Assembly: GCA_024529925.1 (NCBI GenBank)
Contig: JAFEUB010000487.1
Location: 1-64,000 of the forward strand
DNA from: Ophthalmolycus amberensis
Lineage: Eukaryota > Chordata > Actinopteri > Perciformes > Zoarcidae
DNA length: 64,000 nt
Direction: 5' to 3'
Below are positions 63,776 through 64,000 of the stretch, piece after piece (positions within the stretch are counted from its first letter, which is position 1; the number at the start of each line of letters is the position of its first letter). A model generated the notes under the pieces. The model was not told the DNA's origin. It searched no databases and saw nothing but the letters and a program-made list of their open reading frames with translations. A program made the translations under genes and the position numbers.

Positions 63776-64000
63776 AGAAGCCGAACGCTGCTGTGGATGT
63801 TCCTGTGGCAGGAAGTGGTGCACATGATATGCAGAGAAGGGCACGTTGTTGTTGAATGCACATGAAAGAGAGGCGATTCTGTCACTGTTAAGATTGTCAA
63901 GCCAGCTGTGTGTAACACGGTGACCAAAAGCTGACAAAACTTGTCACCATCGTGAAAATCATGAAGCTTCTTCAGAAACACGTCTACACTTCATCCTCTA
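63776..64000. other. Single-copy flank to the right of the 35-bp array
   Basis: About 225 bp of non-repetitive sequence. A minus-strand open frame overlaps it and the array edge, but the peptide is not recognised. It could be intron, exon or intergenic DNA of the next gene. Confidence 0.4.

Noticed and set aside
63730..63981. 83-codon minus open frame at the right edge
   Set aside because: The peptide is not recognised, and part of it is translated from the 35-bp array.

Overview
The window is vertebrate genomic DNA and almost certainly comes from a teleost fish. It holds seven recognisable protein-coding genes, six of them split by GT-AG introns (one intron is GC-AG). It also holds fish-type dispersed repeats and a very heavy load of micro- and minisatellites, roughly a quarter of the bases. 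No tRNA, rRNA, CRISPR array, operon or prokaryotic feature was seen. Gene identities rest on recognition of translated exons against remembered protein families. No database search was run.

Layout from left to right. At 878-1075 (-) is the first coding exon of nudcd3, whose remaining exons lie beyond the left edge. It is divergent from mrps24 (1677-3049, +, four exons; mitoribosomal protein uS3m), about 600 bp away. gns (5224-15677, -, 13 coding exons) encodes lysosomal N-acetylglucosamine-6-sulfatase. polm (17965-24935, +, 11 exons) encodes DNA polymerase mu. A gene-free stretch of about 9.5 kb follows, dominated by a 3.1 kb array of a 46-bp repeat. Next come a VENT-class homeobox gene, most likely ved (34453-38004, +, three exons, TATA promoter), and the single-exon gene purb (41703-42615, +), which shows an apparent frameshift near its N terminus. 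il1b (49678-55974, -, six coding exons) encodes interleukin-1 beta. The last 8 kb has no recognised gene and is mostly a 5.8 kb array of a 35-bp repeat.

NUDCD3, MRPS24, POLM and PURB all map to human 7p13, so the block preserves an old linkage. GNS, IL1B and the VENT gene are joined to it here. The genes have unrelated roles: dynein-pathway chaperoning, mitochondrial translation, glycosaminoglycan breakdown, end-joining DNA repair, ventral patterning, single-strand nucleic-acid binding and inflammation. They are a syntenic neighbourhood rather than a functional pathway.

The most unusual feature is how tandem arrays occupy introns. gns intron 12 and most of il1b intron 1 are built from the same 51-bp unit although they lie about 47 kb apart. 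gns intron 4 is almost wholly a GA/TG-rich array. Several exons use microsatellites as their polypyrimidine tract or have them directly after the donor. Other points worth checking are a perfect 32-bp palindrome, a duplicated CCAAT-rich module upstream of purb interrupted by a short retroposon with target-site duplications, and a TCF/LEF-motif inverted repeat upstream of the VENT gene.
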